Below, piece by piece: positions 42,077-50,234 of a stretch of 64,000 nucleotides of DNA. The notes under the pieces are model-generated. The model had not been told where the DNA came from, searched no databases, and worked only from the letters and a program-made list of their open reading frames with translations. Source of the DNA: Halobacteriovoraceae bacterium. Its GTDB lineage: Bacteria > Bdellovibrionota > Bacteriovoracia > Bacteriovoracales > Bacteriovoracaceae. The stretch's first letter is position 1; every line of letters starts with the position of its first letter. Both the position numbers and the translations under genes were made by a program. The stretch covers positions 186,001 to 250,000 of the forward strand of contig PAMZ01000018.1 of NCBI GenBank assembly GCA_002707495.1, given 5' to 3'.

Positions 42077-42701
42077 GTTTTTTCTCCAATATTGAAATCA
42101 TATCTTTTAAAGTTTTAATTTCTTCAGTGACTGAGTTAAATCTCATGGCGACGATAATCGAAATCGCTTGGAGAAACTTAGCTCCCACCACAGGGTATCT
42201 TTCAATCATTTCTTCAAGGTCTGGCTTATAAATAGCAAGTAATCTTGACTCTCCCTTTGAAATAGCTGTGGCATTTCTCTTATTGCGTTTTTCAAGCAAT
42301 GATAGCTCTCCAAAATATTCTTGTTTCGAAAGCCTAGCAATTAACTGAGTTCTTCTTTCAGTATTTGCTCCATCGTGAAAGTTAATTTGTGATAAAATTT
42401 CAATCGTTCCACTAAAAATGAGATAGAACCCATAGCCACTCTCACCCTCTTTTATTATGACCTCTTCTCCGGCAAAGATTCTTTCATGTAAAAATTCTGA
42501 AAATATTTTCAATTCATAGTCAGTAAACTGCTCAAAGACTTTAATCGATCGTAAGAATTTTGGAATACTCTTTCTCTTATTCGTCGCCAAAGGACTCGTC
42601 TGCCAAAAATACTTAAGAGTTGGAATGCTAACTCGCTCGTCTACAAAAGTAGCTTTGGAGGTTTCAAATTTTTTTTGAGTGCTTTGCTCGTCTGAATTCA
42701 T
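42054..42701 (-). CDS. Cyclic nucleotide-binding-domain protein
   Basis: A 215-residue cytoplasmic protein. The cNMP-binding fold spans about residues 50-165: EQFTDYELKIFSEFLHERIF, AGEEVIIKEGESGYGFYLIF, and a phosphate-binding-cassette-like QEYFGELSLLEKRNKRNATA. A C-terminal coiled segment (EEIKTLKDMISILEKKLADQ) suggests dimerisation. There is no DNA-binding domain, so it is not a CRP-type regulator; it may sense cAMP or c-di-GMP and act on a partner, perhaps the coupled permease gene. Confidence 0.8.
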   Translation of the reverse strand: MNSDEQSTQKKFETSKATFVDERVSIPTLKYFWQTSPLATNKRKSIPKFLRSIKVFEQFTDYELKIFSEFLHERIFAGEEVIIKEGESGYGFYLIFSGTIEILSQINFHDGANTERRTQLIARLSKQEYFGELSLLEKRNKRNATAISKGESRLLAIYKPDLEEMIERYPVVGAKFLQAISIIVAMRFNSVTEEIKTLKDMISILEKKLADQEDN

Positions 42702-43348
42702 TTTAAATCGTTCCTTTCAGTATTTATCCAACCTCGAAAAACCTCGGGATATTCAATATAGCGCCAATTATTTCTCTGCTTGCTATAAAAAATCTTTCCA
42801 CCGGCGGGTAAAACACCAATTTCTTCAAAAATGACAGAGGGACCTCTTTGAATGAGTTTATCACTTTCGTTATACGCAAAATCGTATTGCTCAACCTCAT
42901 ATCTATAATATCCAAAAACAATAATACTACATACACCTAACAAGGTTAAAACATGCCACTTTTTAACGAGGCCAATAAAAAAAACAGTTAAGAAAAAGCC
43001 AAGTCCTAAATAGAAATGAGGTTCAGGAAGCGTCTTGTAAGTAAACAAAAAATTCTCATAGGAAGTATATTGATCTTCGAAACTTGTTATCGAAAGTTCT
43101 TCGTTAATTTTTTCTAAAGACTTAGTCACCTCACTACCCAACATACCGTGAAGCTTGGCAAGTTCATAATATTTTTTTGCTTGAACTAAGTTTCCTTTGG
43201 AGTAATTTAGGTATCCCAGGTTAAAAAGTTTTATATTCTTAGGAATATCCCCATTCTTTTCAAGCATCTCTCTAGCAGATTCAAACTGCTTATTCTTAAT
43301 GAACTGATTGAATTTATTGTGAAAAGACTCTTGAACGTAGGATGACAT
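42698..43348 (-). CDS. TPR plus membrane plus SH3-like protein (BatE-like layout)
   Basis: A 216-residue protein with an N-terminal helical TPR-like part (about 1-85, including NLGYLNYSKGNLVQAKKYYE), two transmembrane helices (about 108-145), and a C-terminal small beta domain (about 165-216) ending YIEYPEVFRGWINTERNDLK, like an SH3-type domain. The layout resembles BatE proteins, but no Bat operon is visible. It overlaps the next gene by 4 bases. Confidence 0.5.
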   Translation of the reverse strand: MSSYVQESFHNKFNQFIKNKQFESAREMLEKNGDIPKNIKLFNLGYLNYSKGNLVQAKKYYELAKLHGMLGSEVTKSLEKINEELSITSFEDQYTSYENFLFTYKTLPEPHFYLGLGFFLTVFFIGLVKKWHVLTLLGVCSIIVFGYYRYEVEQYDFAYNESDKLIQRGPSVIFEEIGVLPAGGKIFYSKQRNNWRYIEYPEVFRGWINTERNDLK

Positions 43349-43394
43349 AAAGTATATTATCTAGCATGAGGAAACAAAATCAAGCCGCATCTCT

Positions 43395-44225
43395 ATGACT
43401 AATTTTTGCAAAGTATCATTAAATGAAGTTTGGGAAAAAAGAAAACTCAACCGTTTTTCTAAGACTCATGCTGACTTAACTCCCACCCAAACAGGAAATG
43501 GCATCTTTGTTAAGACCCAAAGGGGCGATTTAGTCTTTGATCTTCGCTCTGTGGCCGAAAGAGGTTTTCTTGGCCATTGTCACCCTATTTTACATAAGAT
43601 TGCCTCCAGCGACTCTCCAGCTACAATTAAGGGGACAATAAAACCTATTGGCTGGCTTGATAAGCATGACTACCTCGAGCTTGAAGAGGAAAAAGTCCTA
43701 TTATCTGAATCCAAATGCGAAACCGAGATTCTACAATCTAAGAAAAAATATATAGTAGAAAGAAACTTAAGCCTTCTTGTCACTCAAGACTTATTTCATT
43801 TTCCCAAGTATCCCAACAAAACCAGAGTTTGGCGCTCAGATTATTATGGATTCTGTTTTATTGAAGGAGAAGAATCGACTCTAGATGATATTCGAGCACG
43901 GCTTATCCTAGAAACGACATCCTATTTGAAAACATTTATTGAGCCGAAACTCCTAGGTAAAAATTCGAAAGATATTGAATTTATCGATAAAAAAATAGAA
44001 GAGCTTAAAATTGATAATCTCACTCGAAATGGAAGATACTTGATAACTAAACCTCATTTAGACATAACTCATATTGCTTCTGTGAGCCATAAGCTAGAAC
44101 TAGCTGGTATTTTACATTCCAAATCTGATACTATGATATCCATGTCATTTCCGCTTGCATGCCTACATTCAGAAATTGAAGAGGTTTTAATTCTTATCAA
44201 TAAGGTTTTGAAGGAAGTACCGTAG
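43395..44225 (+). CDS. Class III aminotransferase-like protein lacking the PLP-binding domain
   Basis: A 276-residue protein that keeps the N-terminal and C-terminal (small domain) segments of acetylornithine/succinylornithine-type aminotransferases: GIFVKTQRGDLVFDLRSVAE and RGFLGHCHPIL (about 35-66) match 'G..v.d.dG..ylD......lGHnhP', and the end ISMSFPLACLHSEIEEVLI matches the family's 'l.l.ppL..t.eeid..l'. The central large domain with the pyridoxal-phosphate lysine is absent, so catalysis is not expected. It overlaps the AstA gene by one base, pointing to a joint role, perhaps as a subunit or a regulator in arginine breakdown. Confidence 0.55.
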   Translation: MTNFCKVSLNEVWEKRKLNRFSKTHADLTPTQTGNGIFVKTQRGDLVFDLRSVAERGFLGHCHPILHKIASSDSPATIKGTIKPIGWLDKHDYLELEEEKVLLSESKCETEILQSKKKYIVERNLSLLVTQDLFHFPKYPNKTRVWRSDYYGFCFIEGEESTLDDIRARLILETTSYLKTFIEPKLLGKNSKDIEFIDKKIEELKIDNLTRNGRYLITKPHLDITHIASVSHKLELAGILHSKSDTMISMSFPLACLHSEIEEVLILINKVLKEVP

Positions 44226-45241
44226 TGTTTATTTTAAGAAGTGCTTGCCTGGATGATCTTAACGACCTTCTTGAACTAGCAAGCAAAGTAAAATTTATAA
44301 ATCTTCCTCATGACGAAAGTCTTATTCGAAAGAAATTACTTAATTCAAAAAAGTCATTTGAAAGACCTAGTTCCGAGTTGGAAGATAATTATTATTTTTT
44401 TGTCTTAGAAGATCTTAATGCACAAAAAGTTATAGGGGTCTCAATGATCCATGCTCAACATGGAACTGAGCGAGAGCCACATTTCTTTTTAAAGGTTTCC
44501 TCCGAGCACAAGTTTTCTCAAACGATAAATACAGGTTTTGTACACGGTACTTTGAAACTAGGACTCAATACTGATGGCCCCACTGAAATTGGAGGATTGG
44601 TCCTGAGCCCAGACTATAGAGGAAACCCTAAAAAACTCGGCAAGCAAATTTCCTTTGTACGGTTCCTTTACATGTCCATGTATCCTGAAAGGTTTAGAGA
44701 GGAAATCCATTCCGAATTAATGCCTCCACTCGACAAGGATGGAAATTCACACTTATGGGAAGCGATTGGCCGAAGATTCATGAATATGGATTATCAAGAA
44801 GCCGATAAATTAAGCCGATCTAACAAAGAATTTATTTTATCTCTCTACCCCTCTGAGAATATTTATATGACTCTTCTGCCTTATGAGGCTAGGGACGCCA
44901 TAGGAAAAGTCGGGAGGGACACAGAGCCTGTTAGATCAATGCTTGAATCAATTGGTTTTCAGTTTATCAACGAGGTAGATCCTTTTGATGGGGGACCACA
45001 TTATCGATGCAAGCTAGTTGATATAAAACCAATTAAAAAACACTTCAAAGCAGAAGTAGCCAAAGGAGCCTCAGACTCAAGCAGTGAAAATTATTTGCTT
45101 AGTATCAAACACGAAGAGCATCCATTTTATGCCTTTCTTTGTGAAGCGACTCTTCAGGATGGTAAGGTCCTACTGGACTCTGAATATCTCTCTAGACTGG
45201 GTATTGAAGTTGGAAGCGAAGTTGTGGGAATTCCTTTTTAA
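44225..45241 (+). CDS. astA: Arginine N-succinyltransferase family protein
   Basis: A 338-residue protein similar to AstA over its whole length: FILRSACLDDLNDLLELASK, GTLKLGLNTDGPTEIGGLVL (about 108-127), PDYRGNPKKLGKQISFVRFL, and GRDTEPVRSMLESIGFQFIN with DPFDGGPHYRC further on. AstA transfers succinyl from succinyl-CoA to arginine, first step of the ammonia-producing AST pathway. The other AST genes (astB, D, E) are not in the window, and the apparent partner is the PLP-less aminotransferase-like gene. Starts GTG at 44225. The fold is GNAT-related, so a different acyl donor is possible. Confidence 0.85.
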   Translation: MFILRSACLDDLNDLLELASKVKFINLPHDESLIRKKLLNSKKSFERPSSELEDNYYFFVLEDLNAQKVIGVSMIHAQHGTEREPHFFLKVSSEHKFSQTINTGFVHGTLKLGLNTDGPTEIGGLVLSPDYRGNPKKLGKQISFVRFLYMSMYPERFREEIHSELMPPLDKDGNSHLWEAIGRRFMNMDYQEADKLSRSNKEFILSLYPSENIYMTLLPYEARDAIGKVGRDTEPVRSMLESIGFQFINEVDPFDGGPHYRCKLVDIKPIKKHFKAEVAKGASDSSSENYLLSIKHEEHPFYAFLCEATLQDGKVLLDSEYLSRLGIEVGSEVVGIPF

Positions 45242-45861
45242 TATTGTTTCTTATTAACTAGTATTCCTCGCATATCACTATTTGAGATTGGCTCACCGTC
45301 TTCATCGAAACTATCTTCAATATTTAAATCAACAGCAGCATTATGTTGATAAACTTTAATCGCAGATTGCTCAGTCATTCTTTTCTTAGACTTTCTCATT
45401 TTCTCCCGCTCTTTAAGTAGAAAAACCGTCACGGAGTCTTCCTGACTTTTCTCACTCTCAAGCCTTGCCTTCTCTTGAGCTTTAATTTGAGAGGCTGAAA
45501 GTATTCCTAAAGAGGATAGGCTCGAATCTTTCTCTCTAGATTTTGGAGATCTGCGATCTAAGTCTCTATTCTGCTGCACTCTTTCTGAGTCCGAGGAGTC
45601 CTGATAAGCATGTAAGGGGATAATCTTTGCAGGCTTATTAACATCTATATCTTCATCTTCTGGAGCATCAATTTCGCCTCCAGATTCGTTCCTACTGAAA
45701 AACTGCTTACTTGAATCATGAGGCAGTTCCTCTCCTGTAGCAGTTCTGGTTCCTTCTATCCTAACGACAGAATTGTCCTCTTCAGTAATATAAGCATCGA
45801 TTTCATGGGGACTCAGCAACCTAAAGACTGCCATGACCTCCGATCCAATTGGTCCTAACAT
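45238..45861 (-). CDS. Charged, low-complexity protein of unknown function
   Basis: A 207-residue hydrophilic protein with acidic and Ser/Arg/Lys-rich stretches (EDEDIDVNKPAKII, KSREKDSSLSSLG, KEREKMRKSKKRMTEQ), likely largely unstructured with a helical segment at about 125-170. No family is recognised and no membrane segment is seen. The ATG at 45861 has TGGAGA about 6 bases upstream; the alternative ATG nine codons in has GGAGG only 2 bases away. It converges with the AstA gene, overlapping by 4 bases. Confidence 0.55.
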   Translation of the reverse strand: MLGPIGSEVMAVFRLLSPHEIDAYITEEDNSVVRIEGTRTATGEELPHDSSKQFFSRNESGGEIDAPEDEDIDVNKPAKIIPLHAYQDSSDSERVQQNRDLDRRSPKSREKDSSLSSLGILSASQIKAQEKARLESEKSQEDSVTVFLLKEREKMRKSKKRMTEQSAIKVYQHNAAVDLNIEDSFDEDGEPISNSDMRGILVNKKQY

Positions 45862-45963
45862 AAATTCTCCAGTACCCGTATCGGATACCCAAGCGTTTTA
45901 CTTGAGTATTATATCACAAGTATATAATTTCGGGACATTACACGCCAAATCATTGAAAAACTG

Positions 45964-45992
45964 TTGCCAGTAGAAGATTTTGGTTCTATAAC
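45964..45992 (+). promoter_or_regulatory. Promoter of tRNA-Asn
   Basis: TTGCCA (45964-45969), exactly 17 bases, TATAAC (45987-45992). The predicted start is about 10 bases before the tRNA, as is typical of tRNA promoters. Confidence 0.65.
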
Positions 45993-46009
45993 ATCTGGTA
46001 CTTGATCAC

Positions 46010-46086
46010 TGGAACGTGGCGCAGTTGGTTAGCGCAGTAGACTGTTAATCTATTGGTCGTGGGTTCGAGTCCCACCGTTCCAGCCA
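46010..46086 (+). tRNA. tRNA-Asn (GTT)
   Basis: A 77-base cloverleaf: acceptor TGGAACG pairing with CGTTCCA, D arm GCGCAGTTGGTTAGCGC, anticodon loop CTGTTAA giving anticodon GTT, T loop GTTCGAGTC, G discriminator and encoded CCA. The T at position 1 is normal for tRNA-Asn. Single gene with its own promoter and terminator. Confidence 0.96.
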
Positions 46087-46091
46087 TTTTT

Positions 46092-46142
46092 AAAAACCCT
46101 TTAGGGATAGGAGCGAAAGCAAATATTTCTAAAGGGTTTTTT
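46092..46142 (+). terminator. Terminator of tRNA-Asn
   Basis: AAAAACCCTTTAG (46092-46104) and CTAAAGGGTTTTTT (46129-46142) form a 12-base-pair stem with a 24-base loop, followed by a T run. Directly downstream of the tRNA. Confidence 0.85.
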
Positions 46143-46281
46143 AATGATATGACTCAGAATTGACAATCACCTGACACATGAATCTCTCCCTCAAGGCATA
46201 CTCAGATTAAGCCATAGTGGTGATTAAATTTTTTCATGTTTTCCTTTACCCTTCTTAAGTGCCAATTTGTGTTTGTTTGAC

Positions 46282-46311
46282 CCTCGCTTGAGTTTAAAAG
46301 CTCAAGCGAGG
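46282..46311 (-). terminator. Hairpin after the YgfZ-TPR gene
   Basis: CCTCGCTTGAG (46282-46292) and CTCAAGCGAGG (46301-46311) are perfect 11-base inverted repeats around an 8-base loop, beginning 2 bases after the stop of the minus-strand gene. No T run follows on that strand, so it is either a factor-dependent end or an RNA-stabilising hairpin. Confidence 0.55.
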
Positions 46312-46313
46312 AA

Positions 46314-47810
46314 TCAGCTGAGGTACTGAGATCTTAGTGACTGCATCTCATTGGCAGGCATAAGGTCGCCATTCTTACCAGCAACTTCAATTCCCCTAGA
46401 TAAAGTTTCTTCCAATTCTTTCAGCTTATTCAATTTTATAAAACACTTTGCTAGACCTAGATAAGCGACAGAATATTTTTTATCTGAATCAATTGCCGCT
46501 TTAAAATGTTTACTAGCTAGCTCTGGCTGATTCTTTTCTAAAAGGATCTCCCCCATTCCATTATTGGCCATAGCATCCTCTGAATCCATCTCAAGAACTT
46601 GAAGGAACATTCCTTCTCTTCTGTCTCTATCGATTTGTTTTTGCTTTTGAAGCTCGTCTTGTTTACGTTTTTTCTCAGCCTCATCCCCTAAAATCTCAAA
46701 ATTTAAAAGTGTAGCCTGAGATTTATAGTCTTCAGCTGTTTTAATATTTCCAAGCTTCATGTGATAGAGAGATAGGTTTGTATAAGCCATCATTGATTTT
46801 GAATTTATTGATTTCAATTGCTCCATAAGTTCTATGGCTTTTTCAAAGTTTTCCATTCTTCCATACAAAACTCCTAAACTCTCATAAGCGTCCTCAAAAC
46901 CTGGATCTAGCTCTAATGCTCTTTCAAAATATTCTTTTGCCTTTTCATCATAGTTGGCCTGAAAGAGTTCTACTGCTCTATCATAAAGCTCACTTGCCAA
47001 GGATTTTCTGTCCGTTGCGATATATGGATAATAAAAAATTTGCATATCTCCAAGATTCGACCCGTCTATACGATAGTTTCGAAGCATACTTACATAATGA
47101 TAAAACTTTCCCCCATCCTCAAAAGAGTTCAAAACTTTACCTATTTTCTTGCCCTCCCATTCTAAATTCCCTTCATAGGAATTCGTAGAAATCATTAATA
47201 CAGGCTTATAAGCGGCACCTCTTCTTGTTTGTATTTTCGAAACTGTCTCCTGACCTGGAAAACATCCCTTTTTATAATCTACACTGAGTTCATCGAAATA
47301 GGTGTTATTGACGAGATCTCCAGTTTTAGCTTCCTCACCAAGAAGAGGGACTCCCGTCAAAACTCTAAGCTTTAAAAAATCTTCAGCCCCTGCTAGTAGG
47401 GCTTTGGGTTTTTCACCAATGGAGTCTCCTTCAAAAAAATACTTTCCCTTTAACTCATGCTCACTACTATTAGTATTTAAGAAAATAGGCTTTGAAATCT
47501 TCTCAACTTCAAAGTCCTCGGATATATGATACCTCTCTATTCTCTCTAAAATAGATTCGTAAAATTGATTTTGAAAATAAATTTCAAAATGATCTTCTGA
47601 AATTCGCGCCAAGACAAAACTTCCAATAATCTTTCCGGTAAGATCAAGGATAGAATTAAAATGAAACTCTTTGGGCTTAAGCTTCGAGACGGAGTTAGTA
47701 CATTGAGAATCTAGATAGGCTCCAGCGTCTGGGCCTTTAAAAAGTATTCCACAATCAGCTACCATAAAGCTTAGCGGATTTGTTCTTATATCTTCAAAAA
47801 TAATTGTCAT
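46314..47810 (-). CDS. YgfZ/GcvT-like folate-binding protein fused to TPR repeats
   Basis: A 498-residue fusion. Residues 1 to about 250 follow the YgfZ/GcvT fold, with the diagnostic motif K-G-C-x-x-G-Q-E as KKGCFPGQETVSK (C183). Residues about 265-498 are TPR units such as YDRAVELFQANYDEKAKEYF, ALELDPGFEDAYESLGVLYG and AYLGLAKCFIKLNKLKELEE. YgfZ (IBA57 in eukaryotes) uses folate to help mature certain Fe-S proteins. The TPR half would recruit clients or partners. It lies 3 bases after the IscA-type gene, in keeping with a Fe-S assembly role. Confidence 0.85.
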   Translation of the reverse strand: MTIIFEDIRTNPLSFMVADCGILFKGPDAGAYLDSQCTNSVSKLKPKEFHFNSILDLTGKIIGSFVLARISEDHFEIYFQNQFYESILERIERYHISEDFEVEKISKPIFLNTNSSEHELKGKYFFEGDSIGEKPKALLAGAEDFLKLRVLTGVPLLGEEAKTGDLVNNTYFDELSVDYKKGCFPGQETVSKIQTRRGAAYKPVLMISTNSYEGNLEWEGKKIGKVLNSFEDGGKFYHYVSMLRNYRIDGSNLGDMQIFYYPYIATDRKSLASELYDRAVELFQANYDEKAKEYFERALELDPGFEDAYESLGVLYGRMENFEKAIELMEQLKSINSKSMMAYTNLSLYHMKLGNIKTAEDYKSQATLLNFEILGDEAEKKRKQDELQKQKQIDRDRREGMFLQVLEMDSEDAMANNGMGEILLEKNQPELASKHFKAAIDSDKKYSVAYLGLAKCFIKLNKLKELEETLSRGIEVAGKNGDLMPANEMQSLRSQYLS

Positions 47811-47813
47811 GAG

Positions 47814-48146
47814 TTAGACTGAAAAAGACTCTCCACAACCGCAAGTATTAGAGGCATTTGGATTTTCAAAAACAAATCCTTTGCCATTAAGACCATCTTT
47901 AAAATCAAGAACCACGCCCTTGAGATATATTGAGGATTTTGGATCAATAATAATCCTAATTCCTTCGCGATCAATAATATTGTCTTTTTCCTTTAATTCA
48001 GAGAATTCAATTTTGTATTGCAATCCTGAACAGCCGCCTCCAACAACAGCAAGCCTAAGCCCTTTATCCATGCCAGGATTTTCTTGATTGTATATCGTCT
48101 TTATTTGTTCAAATGCTTTATCTGTGACATCTACGATGTTTGTCAT
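47814..48146 (-). CDS. HesB/IscA-family iron-sulfur assembly protein (ErpA-like)
   Basis: A 110-residue A-type carrier with the three conserved cysteines C39, C102 and C104 in VGGGCSGLQYKIEF and ASNTCGCGESFSV. It receives or delivers Fe-S clusters. The ATG at 48146 has GGAGG 8 bases upstream; the longer frame lacks this. Adjacent to the YgfZ-TPR fusion, matching the eukaryotic partnership of ISCA and IBA57. Whether it is IscA, ErpA or SufA type cannot be told by eye. Confidence 0.92.
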   Translation of the reverse strand: MTNIVDVTDKAFEQIKTIYNQENPGMDKGLRLAVVGGGCSGLQYKIEFSELKEKDNIIDREGIRIIIDPKSSIYLKGVVLDFKDGLNGKGFVFENPNASNTCGCGESFSV

Positions 48147-48257
48147 AAAGTCCGCCTCCATTAGAATGATCATACCATAAATTATGTCATTGTTTCAGGT
48201 TATCTAACCTAATTTCAATATCTTATCAATAAAGTTTTACTTGAATTGATTTACATC

Positions 48258-48263
48258 TATAAT
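48258..48263 (+). promoter_or_regulatory. -10 element before grxB
   Basis: A perfect TATAAT 7 bases before the ATG at 48271, with no Shine-Dalgarno sequence in between, again consistent with a leaderless start. Confidence 0.4.
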
Positions 48264-48270
48264 AAATACA

Positions 48271-48924
48271 ATGAGTTATAATATGAATTCTTCTATCAGC
48301 CTCCTTCATTACGTACACTGCCCCTTCTGCATAAGGGTTAGGATGGCTTTCGACTTTGCCCAAATTCCCTATCAGTCGATAGTTGTTCCTTACAATGATG
48401 AAAAAACTCCTCTTGATTTATGCGGCGTAAAAATGCTCCCCATTGTAAAAACTGAAAAAGACGCTATGAATGAGAGTTTAGATATTATCCAACACTATTG
48501 TAATAACAAGATAGATCAGCCATCAGCTGAGAGACTTGCTGAAGTCACCGCCCTCACAGATAAGCTAGGAAAGAGTATTCACAACTTAGCCATGCCCTAT
48601 TTTATATGGACACCTGAGTTTGATGATGATTCCCGAAAGTATTTTCAAGATAAAAAGGAAAAAAAGCGAGGGCCTTTTAAAGAGCTCATGAAAAAGAAAG
48701 ATGAATTCGTTTTAGAACTCACCCCACAACTTGAAATACTAGAAAAAGACTTAACTCCTTTTTATAAATCTAGCAATCTCGCTCTTGAGGATATTATGAT
48801 CGCAGCACATCTTTGGGCCTTATTCATAGTTCCCGAATTTCAATTTTCTCCTAAGATTTATCAATATCTCATGGATGTTAAAAAAATAACTGGCTTCGAG
48901 TACCACAAAGACTATATGGAGTAA
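48271..48924 (+). CDS. grxB: Glutaredoxin 2 (GrxB type)
   Basis: A 217-residue two-domain glutaredoxin: thioredoxin-fold N-terminus with redox motif CPFC (about 18-21, in HYVHCPFCIRVRMAF) and cis-Pro segment MLPIVKTEKDAMNES, then a GST-like helical C-terminus (TPQLEILEKDLTPF). It reduces disulfides with glutathione. The two ATGs at the start (48271 and 48283) both lack a Shine-Dalgarno site. A one-base gap separates it from the FHA gene. Confidence 0.85.
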   Translation: MSYNMNSSISLLHYVHCPFCIRVRMAFDFAQIPYQSIVVPYNDEKTPLDLCGVKMLPIVKTEKDAMNESLDIIQHYCNNKIDQPSAERLAEVTALTDKLGKSIHNLAMPYFIWTPEFDDDSRKYFQDKKEKKRGPFKELMKKKDEFVLELTPQLEILEKDLTPFYKSSNLALEDIMIAAHLWALFIVPEFQFSPKIYQYLMDVKKITGFEYHKDYME

Positions 48925-48925
48925 T

Positions 48926-49669
48926 ATGGAAGTTCACTTTGTCGTGGCTCAAGAAGATGGTCGGTCTAAAAAATTTCGACTCGCCAACGAAGAATATGTT
49001 GTTATTGGCAGATCTAAAACTCTTTGCCAGGTCTACCTTGAAGATACCCTTTGTAGCTCAACACATACAAAAATTTCTGTTCAAAACAATGCCATCTTTA
49101 TAGAGGATATGAACTCAAAGAATGGAGTTTTCCTCAATGGAGTACGTATTCTCAAACAAAGAATTTATATTGACGATAAAGTTCGATTTGGAGGTAGCAT
49201 ACTTTTTATCAATCACTCTAGGATGGATGAAAAAAGTGTCAAGGCTTCAACCTATCACGGCAAAGGTTCAAGAAGAAATAATTTAACCCTCGAACTTGAT
49301 AGCAAATCCTCCTCACATACTTTTGGCTCCTTCAAAAAGGTATTAATTGGAGGAGAATCTAATCGTGGTCAAAAGCGCTCTCCCAAAAAGGAAGATCGAA
49401 CTCTCGTCTCTCAAATGCAAATTAAAAACGCTTATTTAATTGATCTTTCGATCGCTCTCATTGTTTTCATTTTAGCCAATGTAATTTTTTACCAAGTTTT
49501 TCCAGATCACTATAAAGTAGCCGAAGAGTTGAGTATCTTCGTGAGAATGTTTAAAGGTACTGCGATTAAGTATACTCTTGCTTCCTTCATTATTTCTATT
49601 GCAGTCCACTTTATCAATATTCGAATTGAGTCGGGTTCTATTGGGAAAAGAATTTTAGGAATTAATTAG
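48926..49669 (+). CDS. FHA domain fused to an RDD-type membrane domain
   Basis: A 247-residue protein. The N-terminal FHA domain, which binds phosphothreonine, spans about residues 10-95: VVIGRSKTLCQVYLEDTLCS, STHTKISVQNNAIFIEDMNS, KNGVFLNGVRI. A flexible basic linker follows, then two transmembrane helices (about 170-190 and 210-230) with the RDD pattern AYLIDLSIAL and GSIGKRILGIN at the end. Likely anchors a phospho-signalling complex at the inner membrane. Confidence 0.75.
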   Translation: MEVHFVVAQEDGRSKKFRLANEEYVVIGRSKTLCQVYLEDTLCSSTHTKISVQNNAIFIEDMNSKNGVFLNGVRILKQRIYIDDKVRFGGSILFINHSRMDEKSVKASTYHGKGSRRNNLTLELDSKSSSHTFGSFKKVLIGGESNRGQKRSPKKEDRTLVSQMQIKNAYLIDLSIALIVFILANVIFYQVFPDHYKVAEELSIFVRMFKGTAIKYTLASFIISIAVHFINIRIESGSIGKRILGIN

Positions 49670-50234
49670 GCTTCCAAATTCTCTCTTCTTGATTCGCTAC
49701 ATAATTACAATAACGTGCATAAACAAACAGGAAATCAGAAAGTCTATTTAAAAAAATTATAGAATTCTCTGGGATACTTTGAGTATTGTCTCCAAAATCT
49801 ATCAATTTCCTCTCTACCTTTCGACAAGCTGTTCTTACAACATGTGTATAACTTGCAGCCTGCGTCCCTCCCGGCAGTATAAAATTTTTCAGTTTTGGTA
49901 ACAGACCATCTAACTCATCAATTACAGACTCCATTGAAAGAATCATTTCAGCTTTTATGTCCGGGAGCTTATACTTCTCCCAAAGATTACTTTCACAAGC
50001 AAGCTTAGAACCTAAATCAAAGAGACTAGATTGAATGGAATCAAATAGTTCATTGTGTTTCGAAAAACTTTCCTCTTTAGGATAAAGAGAGCGCATAAAA
50101 CCAATATGGGAGTTTAACTCATCAACCTCACCATATAAAGAAATTCTCATATTAGCCTTGGAAATGCGAGTACCGCTGACTAAAGAAGTTTCACCTTTAT
50201 CACCAGTTCTCGTATATACGTTTGATTTACTCAT
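49662..50234 (-). CDS. PduO-type ATP:cob(I)alamin adenosyltransferase
   Basis: A 190-residue enzyme that makes adenosylcobalamin. The PduO signature is visible: VYTRTGDKGETSLVSGTRIS, GEVDELNSHIGFMRS, FILPGGTQAASYTHVVRTAC (about 125-144) and NRLSDFLFVYARYC near the end. It directly follows icmF, whose mutase needs its product. The stop codon overlaps the convergent FHA-RDD gene by 8 bases. Confidence 0.95.
   Translation of the reverse strand: MSKSNVYTRTGDKGETSLVSGTRISKANMRISLYGEVDELNSHIGFMRSLYPKEESFSKHNELFDSIQSSLFDLGSKLACESNLWEKYKLPDIKAEMILSMESVIDELDGLLPKLKNFILPGGTQAASYTHVVRTACRKVERKLIDFGDNTQSIPENSIIFLNRLSDFLFVYARYCNYVANQEERIWKPN

Noticed and set aside
43395..44225. Truncated pseudogene of an acetylornithine aminotransferase
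   Set aside because: The frame is uninterrupted, has both family ends joined by a new middle segment and is coupled to astA, so it looks like a maintained gene and not decay.
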